This document shows positions 36,178 through 45,368 of a stretch of 64,000 bases of DNA, in pieces. The stretch lies in assembly GCF_016093295.1 (NCBI RefSeq), contig NZ_JAEDAL010000002.1, positions 1 through 64,000 on the forward strand, given 5' to 3'. Origin of the DNA: Inhella gelatinilytica (GTDB lineage: Bacteria > Pseudomonadota > Gammaproteobacteria > Burkholderiales > Burkholderiaceae_C). The position numbers and the translations under genes are program-made. The notes beneath the pieces were generated by a model, which saw only the letters and a program-made list of their open reading frames with translations, had not been told where the DNA came from and searched no databases. The first letter of the stretch is position 1; each line of letters begins with the position of its first letter.

Positions 36178-37059
36178 ATGTCCGCAGCCCTGTACCAGTC
36201 TTCCCTGCACTCCCTGCCCCTGTTGGCCCGCGGCAAAGTGCGGGAGAACTACGCAGTGGGCGAAGACCGCATCCTGATGGTGGCCAGTGATCGCCTCTCG
36301 GCCTTTGATGTCGTGATGGGGGAACCCATCCCGGGCAAGGGCGCGCTGCTCACCCAGATGGCCTTGTTCTGGTTCGAAAAACTCAAGGACGTGGTGCCCA
36401 ACCACTTGACGGGCGAGGACCCGCTGTCGGTCGTCGCGCCGGATGAGGTTGAACAGGTGCGGGACCGCACCATGCTGGTCAAGCGCTTGAAGCCCCTGCC
36501 CATCGAGGCGGTGGTGCGCGGCTACTTGGCCGGATCAGGGTGGAAGGAGTACCAGGCCACGCAATCGGTATGCGGCGTGGCCCTGCCGGCCGGCTTGCAG
36601 AACGCCTCCAAACTGCCCGAACCCATCTTCACGCCCGCCACCAAAGCTGAGATGGGCGATCACGACGAGAACATCGATTTCGAGCGCTGCGTGGCGCTGA
36701 TTGGCCGCGAGATGGCGGAGCGCGTGCGCGCGGTGTCCATCGAGCTGTACCAGCGGGCCGCGGCCTACGCCCTGACCCAGGGCATCATCATTGCCGACAC
36801 CAAGTTCGAGTTCGGCCTGGATGCCGAGGGCACCTTGACCTTGATGGACGAGGTGCTGACGCCGGATTCGTCGCGCTACTGGCCGGTGGAGGGCTACGCG
36901 GTGGGGGCCAACCCGCCCTCCTACGACAAGCAATTCGTGCGCGACTGGCTGGAGGCCCAGCCCTGGGGCAAAACCGCCCCCGCACCTGCCTTGCCGCCCG
37001 AGGTCATTGAACAGACCGCGGCCACCTATCGCAAGGCCCTGGAGCGCCTGACCGCCTGA
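36178..37059 (+). CDS. purC: Phosphoribosylaminoimidazole-succinocarboxamide synthase
   Basis: Joins CAIR and aspartate using ATP in purine synthesis. 293 residues in the longer (yeast-like) form of the SAICAR synthase family. Landmarks are the [20 protein letters not shown] start, [19 protein letters not shown], the [17 protein letters not shown] block and [10 protein letters not shown] followed by [13 protein letters not shown]. The ATG at 36178 is chosen because the family sequence begins there. It stands apart from purE-purK, 6.6 kb away. Confidence 0.97.
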   Translation: MSAALYQSSLHSLPLLARGKVRENYAVGEDRILMVASDRLSAFDVVMGEPIPGKGALLTQMALFWFEKLKDVVPNHLTGEDPLSVVAPDEVEQVRDRTMLVKRLKPLPIEAVVRGYLAGSGWKEYQATQSVCGVALPAGLQNASKLPEPIFTPATKAEMGDHDENIDFERCVALIGREMAERVRAVSIELYQRAAAYALTQGIIIADTKFEFGLDAEGTLTLMDEVLTPDSSRYWPVEGYAVGANPPSYDKQFVRDWLEAQPWGKTAPAPALPPEVIEQTAATYRKALERLTA

Positions 37060-38195
37060 TGATCAAGCTGTCCGGCTCCAATTCCCGCCTGCTGCGCAAG
37101 CTGGAGCAGGACTTGGCCGTGGCGCAGCGCGAGCACCAGCACCTAAGGGCCCATTGCCTGCGGGCCCGGCGGGCGGGCCTTTTGGCTCGCCTGGGCCAGC
37201 AGGACAGCGCCCGCTCCGAACTCACGTCACTGCACCAAGTGGCGTTTGCCAGCCCCAATGCGCGGCTCTCTGCTTGGTTGTGCTGGGCCGAATCCCAAGT
37301 GGCCTACTACACGCAGTACGACATGGGGGCCGTGGGGTGGCTGGTGCGGGCGGAAGAGCAAGGCCGCGCGGCCGAGTGTCTGGAGGTGCGGGTTGAGGCC
37401 CTGGCCTTTCTGGCGCACCTGGCCTTCGCCGACCACCGGCCCGAAGACGCCGCCGACGCCATTCAGCGCTGCCTGGCGTTGGGGGCGCCCGAGCATGGCC
37501 CCGCCCTGGCGCGTTTGCACATGGTGGTGGGTCAGGCTTGGCACTTGGCGCGTGGCGTGGACCAAGGGTATGAAACCGCGCAGCCCTGGTACACCCGGGC
37601 CCGCAGCTTTGCCGCGGCCTGCGGGGACGATGCCCTGATTTCCGCCCTCATGTACAACAGTGCGACGCTGCGTGTGGCCTGTGTGCGCGAAGCCGAATTG
37701 GCGGAAGGGCGCAGCGAAGCCCCGGTGCCGTTGGCGGCGGTCGATTCCGTCTCGCACTTCGATCAAGCCATGGGCGTGGCCGGTTTGCGCGAGCTCACAC
37801 CCCTGGCGCGGGCGCAGATGCTGGTGTCGGCGGGACGTTTCGCCGAGGCCATGGTGTTGATGCCCCACAACCTGGACGACACGCAGCGCCTCTCCTTGGG
37901 GCGCTTGAGTCCGGCGCTGCGCGCCGACTGGGCCTGGTGTGCGGTCAATTTGGGTGACCCCACGATGGCCCGCGCCCAAGCGGATCAAGCCCTGCTGGAA
38001 ATCGGCCCGCACTGCCATGCGGATGACCGTGGGTGCACCCACGCTCGGGTGGCCCAGGTCTATGGGCAACTGGGGCTCAGCGAACTGGCGCAGGCCCAGT
38101 GCGAAAAAGCGACAAGTGCCTGGTCGGAATGGCGCACGCTGCAAGCGCGCTGGCGGGCCGCGCTGGCGCCCCACTCGCTGCCGGACGCCCAGTAA
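37059..38195 (+). CDS. Helical TPR-like protein of unknown function
   Basis: 378 residues, entirely helical-looking, with repeated Ala/Leu-rich pairs such as ALAFLAHLAFADHRPEDAAD and ARAQADQALLEIGP that suggest TPR or HAT-type repeats. There is no signal peptide or membrane segment. The ATG overlaps the purC stop by one base (TGATG), so it is translated with purC, although no link to purine synthesis can be inferred from its sequence. It may be a scaffold or a regulator. Confidence 0.65.
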   Translation: MIKLSGSNSRLLRKLEQDLAVAQREHQHLRAHCLRARRAGLLARLGQQDSARSELTSLHQVAFASPNARLSAWLCWAESQVAYYTQYDMGAVGWLVRAEEQGRAAECLEVRVEALAFLAHLAFADHRPEDAADAIQRCLALGAPEHGPALARLHMVVGQAWHLARGVDQGYETAQPWYTRARSFAAACGDDALISALMYNSATLRVACVREAELAEGRSEAPVPLAAVDSVSHFDQAMGVAGLRELTPLARAQMLVSAGRFAEAMVLMPHNLDDTQRLSLGRLSPALRADWAWCAVNLGDPTMARAQADQALLEIGPHCHADDRGCTHARVAQVYGQLGLSELAQAQCEKATSAWSEWRTLQARWRAALAPHSLPDAQ

Positions 38196-38403
38196 ACACG
38201 GGCGTTGAACCGACCCTGCGATGCAGCGGCGGGTTTTCCCGATGCGGGAATTTGCTCCCTTCGTTCGAATGGCTTTGCGATAGCGTTACATCCAATTTCA
38301 TCGGGTCATGCGGAATCGGCATTGGTTCCAGGCGGTGATCCGAGGCGCTGAAGCTTGTTGAGGTCAGCGCGGCCGGTTTTCCAACCCCCTGAGGACCTTG
38401 ACG

Positions 38404-39489
38404 ATGACTCGCATGAATCGCGTTTGGCGCCGTGTTTTGCCCGTTTTGCTGGGCTTGGTGGTGACCGGCCCAGCGCTGGCCAGCACCTTGAACCAAAACG
38501 TCTCCTGGACGATCGACCGCGCCGGCACCACGGCCAAGTACCGGGTCGTGGCCTATGGCGACTCCATTTACGCCGGTTACAACGGTTCCACCACCAGCGC
38601 CGCGAAGTACTCGGCCCCGACGGTCGACGCCGAATACCTGTCGGCCCTGTGGAATGCTGACATCGAGAGCGTGCGCCGTACCAAGTCTGGCGCCGTGGCG
38701 TCCGATGTCTACGCCAACAAAATCGTGGCCGAGCGCAGTTACATGCAGGCCACCAACACCCGCGTGGTGACCTTTGAGATGTGCGGCAACGACGGCCTGC
38801 AAGCGCGCACGGCCTTCAAGGACCAGACGGGCACCTGCAATTACGGCGTCATGGACACGGCGCTGGCCAATTGCAAGACCAACGTCGCCAAGGCGATGGA
38901 CTACATCAACGCCAATGCCTATGCCGGCGTGAAGCTCAAGGTCATCAGCAACGTCTACTACCCGGGCTACGCTGCGGACAACGTGCAAAGCAGCTGCAAA
39001 GACGCCACCACGGGCGCCACGGTGAACCTGCGCGACAAGTTCTTGCCCTACCTGGCCAAGATGAACTACTGGATGTGCGAATACGCGCGCCTGAAGGGCT
39101 TCAAGTGCGCCGACAACTTTGCCGAGTACATGGGCGCGGACTACGACAGCAATGGCGACGGCTTGGTTGATGCCGATGGCCTGCGCTACCAAAGCGGCGA
39201 AACCGAGCTGAACTACGTCACCCGGCTGACCTCGACCCTCAAGTCCACGCTGCGCGACGCCAACACCAAGATGCTGTCGGCCAGCAGCAGCTACGACTAC
39301 ATCCAGTCGGACGACGTGCACCCCACCTACAACGGCGGCACCGTGACGGCGGGCTTGTTTGGTGGCACCACGGGCACGGGCGCGGCGCGCTACATCAGCT
39401 TCACGTCGGGCAAGAACCCGATCTGGAACCAGCTCGGTCATGAGCGCATGGGCTGGCGCATTTCCACCTACAACCCGGCCACGCCCTGA
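38404..39489 (+). CDS. Secreted SGNH/GDSL-family hydrolase with Ca-binding-like loop
   Basis: 361 residues. A signal peptide (RRVLPVLLGLVVTGPALAS) directs it to the periplasm or outside. SGNH blocks are present: nucleophile Ser in VVAYGDSIYAGY, the Asn in FEMCGND, and the Asp-His pair in SDDVHPTYNG. Enzymes of this fold remove or transfer acyl groups on lipids, peptides or sugars. An insertion DYDSNGDGLVDADG matches an EF-hand/dockerin-type calcium loop. Six cysteines suggest disulfides. The ATG at 38404 is preferred over the TTG two codons before. It is followed after two bases by the proline-rich gene, and that by the Lnt-like gene, forming a compact trio. Confidence 0.85.
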   Translation: MTRMNRVWRRVLPVLLGLVVTGPALASTLNQNVSWTIDRAGTTAKYRVVAYGDSIYAGYNGSTTSAAKYSAPTVDAEYLSALWNADIESVRRTKSGAVASDVYANKIVAERSYMQATNTRVVTFEMCGNDGLQARTAFKDQTGTCNYGVMDTALANCKTNVAKAMDYINANAYAGVKLKVISNVYYPGYAADNVQSSCKDATTGATVNLRDKFLPYLAKMNYWMCEYARLKGFKCADNFAEYMGADYDSNGDGLVDADGLRYQSGETELNYVTRLTSTLKSTLRDANTKMLSASSSYDYIQSDDVHPTYNGGTVTAGLFGGTTGTGAARYISFTSGKNPIWNQLGHERMGWRISTYNPATP

Positions 39490-39491
39490 GC

Positions 39492-40103
39492 ATGCTGGGG
39501 CGTCCGGCCTGGGGCTGGCTGGCGCTGGCCGTGGCCGGCGCCGTGGCGGCGGTCTGGTTGGGGTGGGCGGAACCCGACCCGCCCACGGAGGCCCCGCCGC
39601 CCCGTCCCGGGCCGTCCCAGGCCGCGGGGCCCCTCGCGGCAGCCCCGATGGCCTCGGCCGCTTCGAGCCGTCCCCTGGGGCCGGCGCTGCCCACGGCCCC
39701 CGCTCCGGATCGCACCGATCGTGACCTGGCCGATGTGGTCGGCCCCCTGCGCCCGGGCGAGGAGCCCACGATGGGCGAGGTCATTCAGCGGCTGCGCGCC
39801 GCGGGGGTTCGCACCGGCCTGGCGGCTTTCAACCCCCCAGGCACCAAGCCCATCTTGGTGGGGCTGGCAGTGCCGCCGGACTTCCCGCTGCCGCCCGGCT
39901 ACGTCCGCCACCACCAAACCACCGATGACGGCCAAGCGGTCGAGGCCATCCTGCGCTATGCGCCGGACTTTCAGCCGGTCGATGCCTGGGGGCGCCCCCT
40001 CCCGTTGCCGCCGGACCGCGTGGTCCCGCCCGAATCCGCCCCGCCCGGGTTGCCCCTGCGGCGCATCGTGATTCCCCCGCCCTTGCCCCCAGTCCGGCCG
40101 TGA
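39492..40103 (+). CDS. Membrane-anchored proline-rich hypothetical protein
   Basis: 203 residues: an N-terminal anchor (WGWLALAVAGAVAAVWLGWA), a Pro/Ala-rich linker of about 45 residues and a C-terminal domain of about 110 residues with short, proline-punctuated strands (VGLAVPPDFPLPPGYVRHHQ, then DGQAVEAILRYAPDFQPV). It probably faces the periplasm. No family is recognised. The start lies two bases after the SGNH hydrolase stop and its own stop overlaps the Lnt-like start (GTGA), so it is an integral part of that operon. Confidence 0.7.
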   Translation: MLGRPAWGWLALAVAGAVAAVWLGWAEPDPPTEAPPPRPGPSQAAGPLAAAPMASAASSRPLGPALPTAPAPDRTDRDLADVVGPLRPGEEPTMGEVIQRLRAAGVRTGLAAFNPPGTKPILVGLAVPPDFPLPPGYVRHHQTTDDGQAVEAILRYAPDFQPVDAWGRPLPLPPDRVVPPESAPPGLPLRRIVIPPPLPPVRP

Positions 40104-42583
40104 CTCCGATGACGACGACGCCTGCGCGCACCTGGCGCGAACGCCTGCTCTCCCGCCTCCCCGACCTGGGCTTGCTCGCTGCCCTGGCCGTGCTGCTCGG
40201 CCTGTGTGCTCAGGGGGGCTTGGCCTGGCCGCTCCTGGGGGTCGGCTGGGTGCCGGCCGTGCTGCTGCTGCAGCGCCACGCCGGTTGGCGGGCCACGGGG
40301 CTCGCGGCCTGGGCGGTGGCGGTGGTGTACACGGCTGCAGCGTTTTCCTGGTTTGGCGTGGCCATTGGGCAGTACACGCAAATCGGTGCGGGCTGGGGCC
40401 TGGCGCTGCTGCTCCTGCTCGCGCCGGTGTTCCAGCCCCAAATCTTGGCCTATGCCCTGGTGCGGCAGGCCGTGCAGCGCCACCACGGCGCCGGCGTGGC
40501 GGCCCTGGCAGCGGCCGGTGCCTGGGTGGCGTGCGAGTGGGCCTGGCCCAAGATGCTGGGTGACAGCTTGGGCCACGGCCTGTACCCCTCGCTGTGGCTG
40601 CGGCAAGCGGCCGACTTGGGCGGCGTGGCGGGCCTGAGCCTGCTCGCCTTGGGCCTGAACGAGGCGCTGGCCGCGGCCTGGCAACGCCGCCGGGCTGGGG
40701 CGCGGGCTTGGGGCTTTCCCCTGGCGGTGGCCGGGGCCATTCCGCTCTTGCTGGCGATCTATGGCGCGGCCACGCTGGCGGGGCGGCCCGCCGAGGCCGA
40801 TCAGCCCCAGCTGCGCATCGGTCTGGTGCAAGCCAACATCACCGACCTGGAGGCGCGCCGCCGCGCGCAAGGCGCGTATGCCGTGGTGCGCGAGGTGCTG
40901 GACACGCACTACGCCATGAGCCACGACGCGGTCGAGCGCCAGCGGGCCGACGCCGTGCTGTGGAGCGAGACCGTCTACCCCACCACCTTCGCCCAGCCCA
41001 AGAGCGAGGCCGGGGCGGAGTTGGACCGCGAGATCGTCTCCATCGTCAACGCGGCGGGCGTACCTTTTGTGTTCGGCACCTACGACCGTGACCGCGAGGG
41101 CGAGTACAACGCTGCCGCCTTTGTAGAGCCCGGTCGCGGCCTGCTGGGCTTTTATCGCAAGACCCGGCCGTTCCCCCTGACCGAATATGTACCGCCCTGG
41201 CTGGACGGCCCCACCCTGCGGGGCCTGCTGCCCTGGCTGGGCACTTGGCAGCCGGGCAATGGCCCGCGCCCCTTGCCCCTGCGCTTGCGCGACGGGCGCG
41301 AAGTGCCGGTGCAAGCCTTGATTTGCCGCGACGACGTGGACCCCAGCCTCGCCATCGCGGCCGCCCGCCTGGGCGTGCAGGCCCTGCTCACGATGTCCAA
41401 CGACAGCTGGTTCAGCCGCGTGCCGCAAGGCGCCGAACTGCACCAAGCCGTGGCGGCCTTTCGCAGCATCGAGACCCGGCTGCCGCAGTTCCGTGTCACC
41501 ACCAACGGCTTCAGTGGCCTGATTGACGCCACTGGCACGGTGCGGGCCGGCACCGGCATGAACGAACGGGCCCTGGTGGTGGGCAGCTTGCCCGTGCCGC
41601 AGCCCGTTCCCACGCTGATGGTGCGCTGGGGTGACTGGGTGGGCCCGACGGCGCTCGCCGGCCTGCTGCTGTTGGCGGCGGGGCCCCTGCTGCGGCGCTT
41701 GGTTCGCCCCGTGACCCCGGCCACCGCCGGGGCGATGACGGCCGCTGGCGTCAAGGTCGCCGTGCTGCCCACCTGGGCTTGGGGGCTCACCCTGGCGCTG
41801 CGCACCCTTGCCCGCGTGGCCGTGTTGGTCTTGGCAGCCGCGTGGCTGACGGACGAGGCTTTCCGCGCCAACAGCTGGGGCCAGCTGCGGGCTTTCGTGG
41901 CGGCCGTGGTGCTGCCCGAGGCGGTGGCGCTGTGCCTGCTCGCAGCTTTTGGCGCGCGCCTGCGCTGGGGTTCCAGGGAGGGCGCGGCGGCCGAACCCCG
42001 GCTCCAGTTGAGCCGGGGAACGCACCAGCTGGAACGGCCTCTCAGCGACTTGGCGGGCATGACACGCTGGCGCTGGCCCTTGCCCCTCAGCGGCCAGACG
42101 CTGCACTGGCGCGCTGGCCCGGCGTGGCACTTGGCCGGGCAGGGGGCGGCAGCCGCTCTCGACGCGGAGCCTGCGCTCAATCTCGCGCCCGCGCAGGCCC
42201 CCTTTGAGGCGGCCCGCGCCGCATGGCCGCCTGGGGGGCTGGCATCGCCGGCCCTGCGCTTTGCGTTGCTGCCGCTGGGGCTGGCCATCCCCGCCTTTTT
42301 GCTGCACCAACACATCGCCTATGGCGCCTGGCTGGGGGAGTTTCACAGCTACGGCCTGCGGGCTTACACCCTGGCCTTTGCCCTGTGGTGGGCCGCCTGG
42401 ATCTGGGGCGTCACGGCCTTTGCAGCCACCCTGCGTGTGGGCATCGAAGGCGCCGCCTGGCTCACTGCCCACCTCCGCCCCGCCTGGGCCCAGCCCGCCC
42501 GCCTGGCCCTGGAGCGCCTGGGCCTCCTGGCGCTGTTTGGGGGGCTGCCGGTGTGGCTGGGCTTGAGGCTCGCTGGGCTCTGA
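40100..42583 (+). CDS. Lnt-like apolipoprotein N-acyltransferase/nitrilase with long C-terminal membrane extension
   Basis: 827 residues. Residues 1-230 form a multi-helix membrane domain like Lnt, followed by a nitrilase (CN-hydrolase) domain with Glu in WSETVYP (about 290), Lys in FYRKTRPFPLTEYVP (about 354) and Cys in ALICRDDVDP (about 409), the expected catalytic triad. Normal Lnt is about 510 residues and has ICYE at the Cys; here it is ICRDD. After the usual last membrane helix, an extra 290 residues add further helices around a soluble segment (about 640-730). True lipoprotein N-acylation is uncertain; an acyl-transfer role on another envelope substrate is plausible. GTG 40100 or ATG 40109 is the start. 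Confidence 0.8.
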   Translation: MTPMTTTPARTWRERLLSRLPDLGLLAALAVLLGLCAQGGLAWPLLGVGWVPAVLLLQRHAGWRATGLAAWAVAVVYTAAAFSWFGVAIGQYTQIGAGWGLALLLLLAPVFQPQILAYALVRQAVQRHHGAGVAALAAAGAWVACEWAWPKMLGDSLGHGLYPSLWLRQAADLGGVAGLSLLALGLNEALAAAWQRRRAGARAWGFPLAVAGAIPLLLAIYGAATLAGRPAEADQPQLRIGLVQANITDLEARRRAQGAYAVVREVLDTHYAMSHDAVERQRADAVLWSETVYPTTFAQPKSEAGAELDREIVSIVNAAGVPFVFGTYDRDREGEYNAAAFVEPGRGLLGFYRKTRPFPLTEYVPPWLDGPTLRGLLPWLGTWQPGNGPRPLPLRLRDGREVPVQALICRDDVDPSLAIAAARLGVQALLTMSNDSWFSRVPQGAELHQAVAAFRSIETRLPQFRVTTNGFSGLIDATGTVRAGTGMNERALVVGSLPVPQPVPTLMVRWGDWVGPTALAGLLLLAAGPLLRRLVRPVTPATAGAMTAAGVKVAVLPTWAWGLTLALRTLARVAVLVLAAAWLTDEAFRANSWGQLRAFVAAVVLPEAVALCLLAAFGARLRWGSREGAAAEPRLQLSRGTHQLERPLSDLAGMTRWRWPLPLSGQTLHWRAGPAWHLAGQGAAAALDAEPALNLAPAQAPFEAARAAWPPGGLASPALRFALLPLGLAIPAFLLHQHIAYGAWLGEFHSYGLRAYTLAFALWWAAWIWGVTAFAATLRVGIEGAAWLTAHLRPAWAQPARLALERLGLLALFGGLPVWLGLRLAGL

Positions 42584-42597
42584 ACGGGCCGACAAAC

Positions 42598-42626
42598 AAA
42601 AAACCGCGCAGATGCGCGGTTTTTTG
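42598..42626. terminator. Bidirectional intrinsic terminator
   Basis: AAAAAACCGCGCA-GAT-GCGCGGTTTTTT forms a perfect hairpin with T runs on both strands, between the converging Lnt-like and cnoX genes. Confidence 0.92.
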
Positions 42627-42641
42627 TTGGGGCGGTGGCGT

Positions 42642-43601
42642 TCAGAACAAGGCCATCGACAGCTTGCGCCGGTATTGGTCCAGCACCGGGTCGCTGGGCA
42701 CGGTGGCGGCGTGGCCGGTGAGTTGCAGCTTGCTGTCAGCCGTGCCCTTGCCTGCGGCGGGCTTGGCTTGGGGTTTGGTCATCACTTCGAGGATGGCGAC
42801 GTAGGTCTTGCGCGCCAGCTGGCCGTTCCACTCTTTGTCGCGCATCACGATTTCCAGCAGGGCGTCGAGCGCGTCCACCAGGCGCCCGGCCGCGAAATGC
42901 TGCTGGGCCAGGGCGAAGCGGGCGTCGAAGTCGCGGCGGTTGGCGGCGATGGCGGCTTCGAGTTGCGCGGTCGCAGGGCTGCTCGCTGCCGCGCGGCCGG
43001 CGGCCAGCCAGGCCCCGAGCGCGGCAAAGCGGGTGTGCGGGGTGATGGGGTCGAAGGCTTGCGCGGCGACGGGCTCGAAGGCGGCTTCGGCATCCATCCA
43101 GCGCCCGGCCTCAATCAGGGCCTTGACCCAGTCAAACCGCGCCCCCTCATTCTTGGGGTCGGCCTGCACGGCAGCCATCAGGTGCGCCAGGGCGTCGTCG
43201 GTGGCGCCTTCGTCGAGCAAGGCCTCGGCCTGGGCCACTTCCACTTCGGCAGCCAGCGCGCCCTCGCCGGGCACGTGTTTGTCCAGGAAGCTGCGGATTT
43301 GGCTTTCGGGCAGGGCGCCCACGAAGCCGTCGACGGGCTGGCCGCCGACGAACATCACGCAGAACGGGATGGAGCGCACGCCAAAGGCGGCACTCAACTG
43401 ACCGGCGATCTCGGGTTGCTCGTCGCTGTTGAGCTTGGCCAGCGTGAAGCGGCCGGCGTACTCGGTCTCCAGCTTTTCCAGGATGGGGCCCAGCGCCTTG
43501 CAGGGGCCGCACCAGGGGGCCCAGATGTCCAGCAGCACGGGCGCAGCCATGCTGGCGCCAATCAATTCGGTTTCGAAGTTTTCGAGGGAGATGTCGATCA
43601 T
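42642..43601 (-). CDS. cnoX: Thioredoxin-TPR chaperone of the CnoX/YbbN family
   Basis: 319 residues: an N-terminal thioredoxin domain with an intact redox WCGPC (about residue 30) and the SIPFCVMF cis-Pro region, then four TPR-like helical pairs (NEGARFDWVKALIEAGRWMD, RFALAQQHFAAGRLVDALDA). CnoX proteins protect clients from oxidation and hand them to chaperonins. E. coli CnoX lacks the CXXC pair (SQHC), whereas this one keeps it and could reduce disulfides. It diverges from purE. Confidence 0.88.
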   Translation of the reverse strand: MIDISLENFETELIGASMAAPVLLDIWAPWCGPCKALGPILEKLETEYAGRFTLAKLNSDEQPEIAGQLSAAFGVRSIPFCVMFVGGQPVDGFVGALPESQIRSFLDKHVPGEGALAAEVEVAQAEALLDEGATDDALAHLMAAVQADPKNEGARFDWVKALIEAGRWMDAEAAFEPVAAQAFDPITPHTRFAALGAWLAAGRAAASSPATAQLEAAIAANRRDFDARFALAQQHFAAGRLVDALDALLEIVMRDKEWNGQLARKTYVAILEVMTKPQAKPAAGKGTADSKLQLTGHAATVPSDPVLDQYRRKLSMALF

Positions 43602-43695
43602 GGTCGGGCTGGACGGCAGGCGAGGTCAGAAGGTGGGGCAGGTGAGGGGGAGTGCCTAAAATTCAAGTCTTTCGACGTCCCCTGCAAGGAGCGCC

Positions 43696-44190
43696 ATGAG
43701 CGCAAAACCCCTGGTCGGCGTGGTGATGGGCTCCAGCAGTGACTGGGACACCCTGAAGGCCGCCGCCGACATTCTGACTGAGTTCGGCATTCCGTTTGAA
43801 GCGCAGGTGGTTTCCGCCCACCGCATGCCGGACGACATGTTCCGCTATGCGGAGGGCGCGGTCGGACGGGGCCTGCGCGCCATCATCGCGGGTGCGGGCG
43901 GGGCGGCCCACTTGCCTGGCATGCTGGCGGCCAAGACGCCGGTGCCGGTTTTGGGCGTGCCGGTCGCCAGCCGTCACCTGCAGGGGGTAGACAGCTTGCA
44001 TTCCATCGTGCAAATGCCCAAGGGCATTCCGGTGGCGACGTTTGCCATTGGCGCGGCGGGCGCGGCGAATGCCGCCTTGTTCGCGGTGGCCATGCTGGCT
44101 GGCGAGCAGCCCGAGTTGTTGGACAAGCTCAACGCCTTCCGCGCCCGGCAAACCGAAGCTGCGCGGGCCATGACCCAGGAGCTGACATGA
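43696..44190 (+). CDS. purE: N5-carboxyaminoimidazole ribonucleotide mutase
   Basis: Moves the carboxyl group of N5-CAIR to carbon 4 in purine synthesis. 164 residues with VGVVMGSSSDWDT, SAHRMPDDMF and AGAGGAAHLPGMLA, the class I PurE signatures. AAGGAG stands before the ATG. A TAAAAT box (43656-43661) upstream could be its -10. The stop overlaps the purK start (ATGA). Confidence 0.97.
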   Translation: MSAKPLVGVVMGSSSDWDTLKAAADILTEFGIPFEAQVVSAHRMPDDMFRYAEGAVGRGLRAIIAGAGGAAHLPGMLAAKTPVPVLGVPVASRHLQGVDSLHSIVQMPKGIPVATFAIGAAGAANAALFAVAMLAGEQPELLDKLNAFRARQTEAARAMTQELT

Positions 44191-45368
44191 GCGCCCCGAC
44201 CCTGAACCCTTTGCACCCCGGCGAGTGGCTGGGCATGCTGGGCGGCGGCCAGTTGGGCCGCATGGCCGTGCACGCCGCCCAGGCCCTGGGCTACCGCGTG
44301 GCGGTCTTGGACCCAGACCGTCACAGCCCGGCGGGCGCAGCCGCCGACGAACACCTGCAAGCGGGCTACGACGACGCCGGCGCCCTGACGCAGTTGGCCT
44401 CGCGCTGCGCGGCGGCCAGCACCGAGTTTGAAAACGTGCCGGCGGCGGCGCTGTCGCGTTTGGCGCAAGACATCGACGTGGCGCCGGCGGCCATCGCCGT
44501 GGCCGTGTGCCAGGACCGTGCGGCTGAGAAAGCCCACTTCCAGAAAGCCGGCGTGCCCTGCGCGCCGCACGCTGTGTTGCGCGGCGCGGCCGACTGCGCG
44601 GGGGTGGATCCGGCCTTGCTGCCCGGCATCCTGAAGACGGCCCGCATGGGCTATGACGGCAAGGGCCAGCGCCGGGTGAATGACGCGGCGGAACTGGCGG
44701 CCGCCTTCGCCGAACTGGGCGGGGTGACCTGCGTGCTGGAGCAGCGGCTGCCGCTGGCCGCCGAGTTGAGTGTCATCGTTTCCCGGGGCGTGGACGGGCA
44801 AATGGTCACCCTGCCCGTGCAGCGCAACTGGCATGTGAACGGCATTCTGGCCACCACCGCGGTGCCGGCCCAGGGCATTGCGGCGGAGCTTCAGGCCCAA
44901 GCCCAGCAGTTCGCCCAGTCCCTGGCGGCCGAGTTCGGCTACGTGGGCGTGCTGTGCGTGGAGTTTTTCGTGCTGGAAGATGGCCGCCTGCTCGCCAATG
45001 AGATGGCGCCGCGCCCCCACAACAGTGGGCACTACAGCATCGATGCCTGCTCGCATTCGCAGTTCGAGTTGCAGGTCCGGGCCATGGCCCAGTTGCCGCT
45101 GCCCGAGCCGCGCCTGCACAGCGCCTGCGTGATGCTGAACCTGCTGGGGGACCTGTGGTTTGACGCCCAGGGCCACCGCCGCGAGCCGAACTGGGCTGCT
45201 GTGCTGCGGCTGGAGGGCATGCACCTGCACCTGTATGGCAAGGCCGACCCGCGCCCGGGCCGCAAGATGGGCCACCTGACGGTGACCGCGCCCACGGCTT
45301 GGGAAGCCCGCGGGCAGGCCCTGGCGGCGGCGCGTGTACTGGGCTTGCCCGAGGACGGTTTGGTTTGA
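44187..45368 (+). CDS. purK: N5-carboxyaminoimidazole ribonucleotide synthase
   Basis: Carboxylates AIR with bicarbonate and ATP to give N5-CAIR, the substrate of PurE. It has 393 residues with an ATP-grasp fold: LGGGQLGRM at the start, TEFENVPAAAL, the KTARMGYDGKGQ glycine-rich loop, LEQRLPLAAELSV and the metal-binding EMAPRPHNSGHYS. It is coupled to purE upstream and, by TTGA overlap, to the Sua5 gene downstream. Confidence 0.97.
   Translation: MSAPTLNPLHPGEWLGMLGGGQLGRMAVHAAQALGYRVAVLDPDRHSPAGAAADEHLQAGYDDAGALTQLASRCAAASTEFENVPAAALSRLAQDIDVAPAAIAVAVCQDRAAEKAHFQKAGVPCAPHAVLRGAADCAGVDPALLPGILKTARMGYDGKGQRRVNDAAELAAAFAELGGVTCVLEQRLPLAAELSVIVSRGVDGQMVTLPVQRNWHVNGILATTAVPAQGIAAELQAQAQQFAQSLAAEFGYVGVLCVEFFVLEDGRLLANEMAPRPHNSGHYSIDACSHSQFELQVRAMAQLPLPEPRLHSACVMLNLLGDLWFDAQGHRREPNWAAVLRLEGMHLHLYGKADPRPGRKMGHLTVTAPTAWEARGQALAAARVLGLPEDGLV

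Noticed and set aside
39971-42595. 874-residue antisense frame over the Lnt-like gene
   Set aside because: Gln/Gly/Arg-rich translation with no domain; the plus-strand frame has clear catalytic motifs and membrane helices.
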